Of a stretch of DNA of 9,276 nt, positions 6,405 to 9,276 are shown in pieces. The stretch's first letter is position 1. Each line of letters begins with the position of its first letter. This DNA is from JBAZOJ01 sp041648755 (GTDB lineage Bacteria; Planctomycetota; B143-G9), in the NCBI GenBank assembly GCA_041648755.1, contig JBAZOJ010000153.1, positions 1-9,276 on the forward strand, in the 5' to 3' direction. The notes under the pieces are model-generated. The model did not search any database, had not been told where the DNA came from, and saw nothing but the letters and a program-made list of their open reading frames with translations. The position numbers and the translations under genes were made by a program.

Positions 6405-8728
6405 AGTGGCTCTGTGCCGCCATTTTGCTCGCCCTTGCGGTCGCTGTCTGTGCGTCCCGCGTTCGGCCTGCCGCTGCCGAGGCCATGGAATCCCCGACGC
6501 GTATTATGGAGTTCGCCGACGGCCTGTTCGAACGGGGCATCTACGATCTCGCCGCACGCGAATACGAGATAATCGTCACGAACTTCAAGGACTTCGCGGG
6601 CGCGGAGACCGCCCGGTTCCGGTTGGGCGAGTGCATGTTTCTTCAGGGCAAATTCGCCGAGGCCATCCCGCACTACGAGAAGTTAGTCGGCTCGCCGGGA
6701 CAGGACTTCGACGCGGCCGCGCGCCTTCGCATCGGAATCTGCAAACTGAATCTCAAAGACTATGAAGGCGCCGAAAAGTCGCTCACGGCGCTGAATGCAC
6801 CCGCATATCCTGACCGCTTCCGTCTGCCCGCGCTCTATTACCTGGGGCGCTGCCGGGCCGCCGCTGGCGATTCTGTACAAGCGGCCGCCTGGTATGAGGA
6901 AGCCGCGAAGTCCGGCGAATATGCGGCTGCCGCGTCCTTTGCCCGTGCCGACCTTGCGGTGGGCGCTTCCGACTGGGCGACCGCCAGACTCTACTTCCAG
7001 CGCTGCGCCGATATCGCCGCCGATGCCAACCTGAAGTACTCCGCGCTGCTGCGACTCGGCGATGTGCTCGAGCGCGCGGGGCAGAAGGACGATGCTTCGC
7101 GCCTGTATGACGAGCTTGCCAAGGCCCCTCCCGCTGACTCGCCTGAGTTCCCCGCGCTTGACGCGCTGCTTGCCAAGTCCGGGCTGTTCCTTCGCGCGGG
7201 CGACTATGGCAAAGCATTTGCCGCAGCCGCCGACGCTATGGTTCGCTTCGCGCGCTCCGGCCGCATTGCAGAGGCCGCATTCGCAGCCGCCGAAGCCCTG
7301 TCCGCGGACGGCAAATGGAAGAATGCTGGCGAACACTACGAAAAGGCCCTTTCCGGCACACTTCCCGCCGCTAACCGCGAAGCCGCCCAGGATGGATTCC
7401 TTCGCGCTCAACTGGAAATCCAGAACTACGCGGCCGCACTCGCCTTCATTCCGCGCATTGCCGCGCAGCCACCCGACCGCTTCGTTGCCTGGTACTACAT
7501 CGCGTCTGCCCACCAGAAGGGCGGCGACAAGAAAGAGGCCGTCCGTATCGCCAACATCCTTTCCGTCACCGGGCCCGAGCCCTGGCTGCGGCTGTCGCGG
7601 ATCCTGCTTGCCAACGCGAATTTCGAAACTGCCGATTACGCCGGGACTGTCTCGGCGGTCTCGCGCTTCCGGGCCTTCTACCCGGCCGACGAAGCGCTGG
7701 GCTCGATGCTCTGCCGCGCGGGGGACTCCCAGCTCTGCCTTGGCGACTGGAAGGGCGCTGTGGTCTCCTTCACCGAGGGGCTATCCGCCGCGGCCGCTCC
7801 TGATGTCAAGGCCTATGCCCGGTATCGGCGGGCCTGCGCACTGTATGCCAACGGCGAGAAAGACAAGATGGCCGAGGACTTGCGCGCGGTGGTTGACGAC
7901 CGGGCCTGCGCGGGCTATCGCGACTCCGTCCTTATGCTGCTGGGCGATTTCCATTCCGAGCGCGGCGACCATCCTTCCGCCATCGTCTGCTACAAGCGGA
8001 TTCTCGATGAGTCCAAGAACAGCCGCCACCGGATTCCGGCCTCCATTCGGCTTGCAGGGGCCTATTACTCACGCAACCTGTTCGACAATTCCGCAGCGAT
8101 CTACCTTTCGCTGGTCCGCGAGGGCAGGGCATCCGCAATGGATGTCGAGATCCTGTACTGGGTCAGTGATTACCTGGCCTCCAAAGGAAAGGTGCCTGAG
8201 GCGCTGGAGATTGTCGAAGCGGGTATGGCGCTGACTCCGCCGGTGCCTGAGCGGGTTCCTGAGTTTCTCTTCAGAAAAGCGACGCTCCTGCTGACCGCAA
8301 AGGACTATCCCGGCTGCGAGAAGGCCTGCTCCGACCTGCTCACGCGCTTCAATGCGTCCCCGCGCAAATACGATACTTATCTGATAATGGCCCGCAGCAA
8401 GCGGGCAACCGGCAAACTCGCCGACGCCGAGGCTACTTTGCGCGAGCTTTCTCGCGACAGCTCCGGAAAAGTCAAGTCCCGCGCGCTGATCGAACTGGCC
8501 GGGATCGAGTACGATTCCAAGAGATATTCCGACGCCCTCAGGGATTACCTGTTCGTTGCCGTGCTCGAGGACGAGGAATCCCTTGCTGCCCCCGCGCTGC
8601 TCGGGGCAGCCCGCGCGAGCCTCGGTCTGAAACGTGCCGATGACGCCGCCAGATACGCGACCGAGTTGATCAAGCGCTTTCCCGCCTCCCCCCTCCGCAA
8701 AGATGCCGAAGCCCTGCTGCCGAAATAG
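6401..8728 (+). CDS. Large exported TPR-repeat protein, third gene of the motor operon
   Basis: The product is 775 residues. An N-terminal Sec signal peptide (hydrophobic 4-17, Ala-rich region to about 26-28, cleavage near PAAA|EA) places it in the periplasm. The rest is almost wholly helical tetratricopeptide-like repeats. Clear units lie near residues 33-66, 70-100, 144-175, 212-245, 440-470, 510-540, 620-650 and 692-765, with the G-x-Y/F-x-x-A pattern, for example LGECMFLQGKFAEAIPHYEKL. The first two repeats resemble those of CpoB/YbgF, the TPR protein of Tol-Pal loci. No catalytic domain or further membrane segment is seen. C17 lacks a proper lipobox (V at -1), so it is unlikely to be a lipoprotein. 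The ATG at 6401 overlaps the exbD-like stop (ATGA) and a GAGGG lies 9 nt upstream. By position it probably docks to or is moved by the ExbB/ExbD motor; the partner and cargo are unknown. Confidence 0.9.
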   Translation: MKWLCAAILLALAVAVCASRVRPAAAEAMESPTRIMEFADGLFERGIYDLAAREYEIIVTNFKDFAGAETARFRLGECMFLQGKFAEAIPHYEKLVGSPGQDFDAAARLRIGICKLNLKDYEGAEKSLTALNAPAYPDRFRLPALYYLGRCRAAAGDSVQAAAWYEEAAKSGEYAAAASFARADLAVGASDWATARLYFQRCADIAADANLKYSALLRLGDVLERAGQKDDASRLYDELAKAPPADSPEFPALDALLAKSGLFLRAGDYGKAFAAAADAMVRFARSGRIAEAAFAAAEALSADGKWKNAGEHYEKALSGTLPAANREAAQDGFLRAQLEIQNYAAALAFIPRIAAQPPDRFVAWYYIASAHQKGGDKKEAVRIANILSVTGPEPWLRLSRILLANANFETADYAGTVSAVSRFRAFYPADEALGSMLCRAGDSQLCLGDWKGAVVSFTEGLSAAAAPDVKAYARYRRACALYANGEKDKMAEDLRAVVDDRACAGYRDSVLMLLGDFHSERGDHPSAIVCYKRILDESKNSRHRIPASIRLAGAYYSRNLFDNSAAIYLSLVREGRASAMDVEILYWVSDYLASKGKVPEALEIVEAGMALTPPVPERVPEFLFRKATLLLTAKDYPGCEKACSDLLTRFNASPRKYDTYLIMARSKRATGKLADAEATLRELSRDSSGKVKSRALIELAGIEYDSKRYSDALRDYLFVAVLEDEESLAAPALLGAARASLGLKRADDAARYATELIKRFPASPLRKDAEALLPK

Positions 8729-8750
8729 GTGCTGGCAGCACGAGCCAAAC

Positions 8751-8766
8751 ACACGAAATACACGAA
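8751..8766 (+). repeat. ACACGAA-type short direct repeat
   Basis: ACACGAAAT is followed directly by ACACGAA. Together with the GCGGAG 8-mers 25 bp downstream it forms a combination I recall seeing in non-coding DNA of many unrelated environmental bacteria; that recollection was not checked. Confidence 0.5.
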
Positions 8767-8790
8767 CGAGAACCTAAGATGGAGATTCTC

Positions 8791-8814
8791 ACGCGGAGGC
8801 GCGGAGACGCGGAG
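8791..8814 (+). repeat. Three tandem 8-bp repeats (RCGCGGAG)
   Basis: ACGCGGAG, GCGCGGAG and ACGCGGAG lie head to tail without spacers, preceded by GAGATTCTC, itself a palindrome with a central A-T-T (8782-8790). The units are too short and too similar for a CRISPR array. They look like part of a dispersed non-coding repeat. Confidence 0.7.
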
Positions 8815-9013
8815 AGGGAAGAGAAGAAGTGCTCTGGGTTTTGCGAGGCCCAAGAAGAGTGGCCAAAATGGGTTCGGGATGGGCCATCGGGCGTGGAAGA
8901 GCCATTACCCCGTCACCCTTCAAGGGGATACTGGGTAGGAGCGCCACGGCACCAGCCTGGCAATCTTGGCTGCTGGTCGCCCTGGCGAGCCCTCAGCGAG
9001 TGCTGGGCATAAC

Positions 9014-9031
9014 GCCAAGCTCTGGCTTGGC
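9014..9031. repeat. Perfect 7-bp inverted repeat (GCCAAGC / GCTTGGC)
   Basis: GCCAAGC (9014-9020) and GCTTGGC (9025-9031) flank a TCTG loop. The word TGGCAAT followed by GGCTGCTGG occurs just after it (9029-9043) and, with a 3-nt insertion, upstream at 8958-8976, so the hairpin sits in a locally duplicated unit resembling REP-type dispersed repeats. No T run follows, so it is not an obvious terminator. Confidence 0.6.
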
Positions 9032-9160
9032 AATGGCTGCTGGCTGTTGGCCGCCAAAGTAGACGATGCGTCTCGCTTCGTGTTTGCCTTGGCTGGTGGC
9101 CGTAGGAGAGAACGGAAGAAGAAACAGGCCCAACCAGCAACAACCCTCTCCCCTTTGATT

Positions 9161-9183
9161 CCCCTCTCCCAAAGGTAGAGGGG
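9161..9183. repeat. Hairpin-forming inverted repeat (CCCCTCT / AGAGGGG)
   Basis: CCCCTCT (9161-9167) pairs with AGAGGGG (9177-9183). A C/T mismatch and a CC/GG pair continue the stem to an AAA loop. A second CCCTCTCCC lies 18 bp upstream (9144-9152) and could compete for the same right arm. Neither strand has a T run after the stem, so terminator function is doubtful. Confidence 0.5.
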
Positions 9184-9222
9184 CGGACGCAGGCTGTTGG
9201 CCTTCGTAGGGGCGGGGTCACT

Positions 9223-9272
9223 GTTCTGTCTCAGTAGATCGCTTACAGTTCTGTATCAGGACATCGCTTACA
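9223..9272 (+). repeat. Two tandem 25-bp direct repeats, possible end of an insertion element
   Basis: Units at 9223-9247 and 9248-9272 match at 22 of 25 positions. Both begin GTTCTGT, carry TCAG in the middle and end ATCGCTTACA. Repeats of this kind, as I recall them, occur at the ends of IS481-family elements, whose transposase binds repeated sites near the termini. If so, the element would start near 9221 and extend right, out of the window. No transposase is inside the window, so only the repeats themselves are certain. Confidence 0.6.
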
Positions 9273-9276
9273 CATT

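Larger units (their letters stand above)
8729..9276. other. 548-bp non-coding, repeat-rich intergenic stretch
   Basis: No open frame here has a credible start, codon pattern or recognisable domain. Short frames such as the + strand one at 8779-9012 and the minus one at 8913-9221 are low-complexity translations of repeats. The stretch holds tandem 8-mers, several hairpins, repeated GGCTG(C/T)TGG words and a pair of 25-bp repeats at the right edge, listed separately. No clear terminator follows the TPR gene: the hairpin right after its stop (GTGCT-GGC-AGCAC, 8729-8741) has no T run. Confidence 0.7.

Noticed and set aside
6449..6451. Lipoprotein modification at Cys17 of the TPR protein
   Set aside because: The residue before the Cys is Val, which breaks the lipobox rule; an ordinary signal peptidase site follows in the Ala-rich stretch.
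6683..7513. Minus-strand open frame (276 codons) opposite the TPR gene
   Set aside because: It is low-complexity, Gly/Arg-rich, with no motif and antisense to a well-supported gene.
7062..8234. Long + strand open frame (390 codons) inside the TPR gene
   Set aside because: It overlaps the TPR gene in another frame, is very rich in Pro, Ser and Arg, and has no domain; it is a shadow.
8729..8741. Hairpin directly after the TPR stop as a terminator
   Set aside because: The stem is only 5 bp with a 3-nt loop and no T run follows.
8791..8814. Tandem 8-mers considered as a CRISPR array
   Set aside because: The units are 8 bp and contiguous, with no spacers and no cas genes nearby.

Overview
The window is a GC-rich bacterial segment, probably from an uncultured, Gram-negative-type bacterium. 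A DUF1570-like C-terminus and an ExbB/ExbD/TPR operon make Planctomycetota or a relative my best guess, held with low confidence because there is no rRNA or marker gene. No phage genes, CRISPR array, tRNA or complete insertion sequence are visible.

Layout. (a) 2-478, + strand: the 3' end of a gene whose product resembles the C-terminal part of DUF1570 (peptidase-MA-like) proteins. It is closed by a strong hairpin terminator at 498-526. (b) 549-4313, - strand: one very long gene for a soluble sensor hybrid histidine kinase (four PAS or PAS-like domains, a GAF, HisKA, HATPase and a C-terminal receiver). It converges on the first gene across the shared terminator. (c) 4449-5183, - strand: a HAD-superfamily hydrolase upstream of, and in the same direction as, the kinase. 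(d) 5233-8728, + strand, divergent from the HAD gene: a tightly coupled three-gene operon of a MotA/TolQ/ExbB-type protein, an ExbD/TolR-type protein and a large exported TPR protein. Each junction is a 4-base overlap. (e) 8729-9276: 548 bp of non-coding DNA rich in short repeats and hairpins. It ends in two tandem 25-bp repeats that may be the edge of an insertion element lying outside the window.

How the parts work together. The ExbB/ExbD pair should form a proton-driven inner-membrane motor. The co-translated TPR protein is the obvious periplasmic partner, and no TonB, TolA or Pal is encoded here. The HAD gene and the motor operon share a 49-bp divergent promoter region with interlocked -10 boxes. 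The sensor kinase is cytoplasmic (no membrane segment seen) and has no separate response-regulator gene beside it.

Most notable observation: in the kinase the conserved H-box His-Asp pair (normally GGIAHDFNN) reads GGISNNFNN. Both the phospho-accepting His and the following acidic residue are Asn, while the ATP-binding motifs and the receiver Asp are intact. A second observation is that both minus-strand genes have a -10-like hexamer exactly 6 nt before the start codon and no Shine-Dalgarno, which suggests leaderless transcripts.
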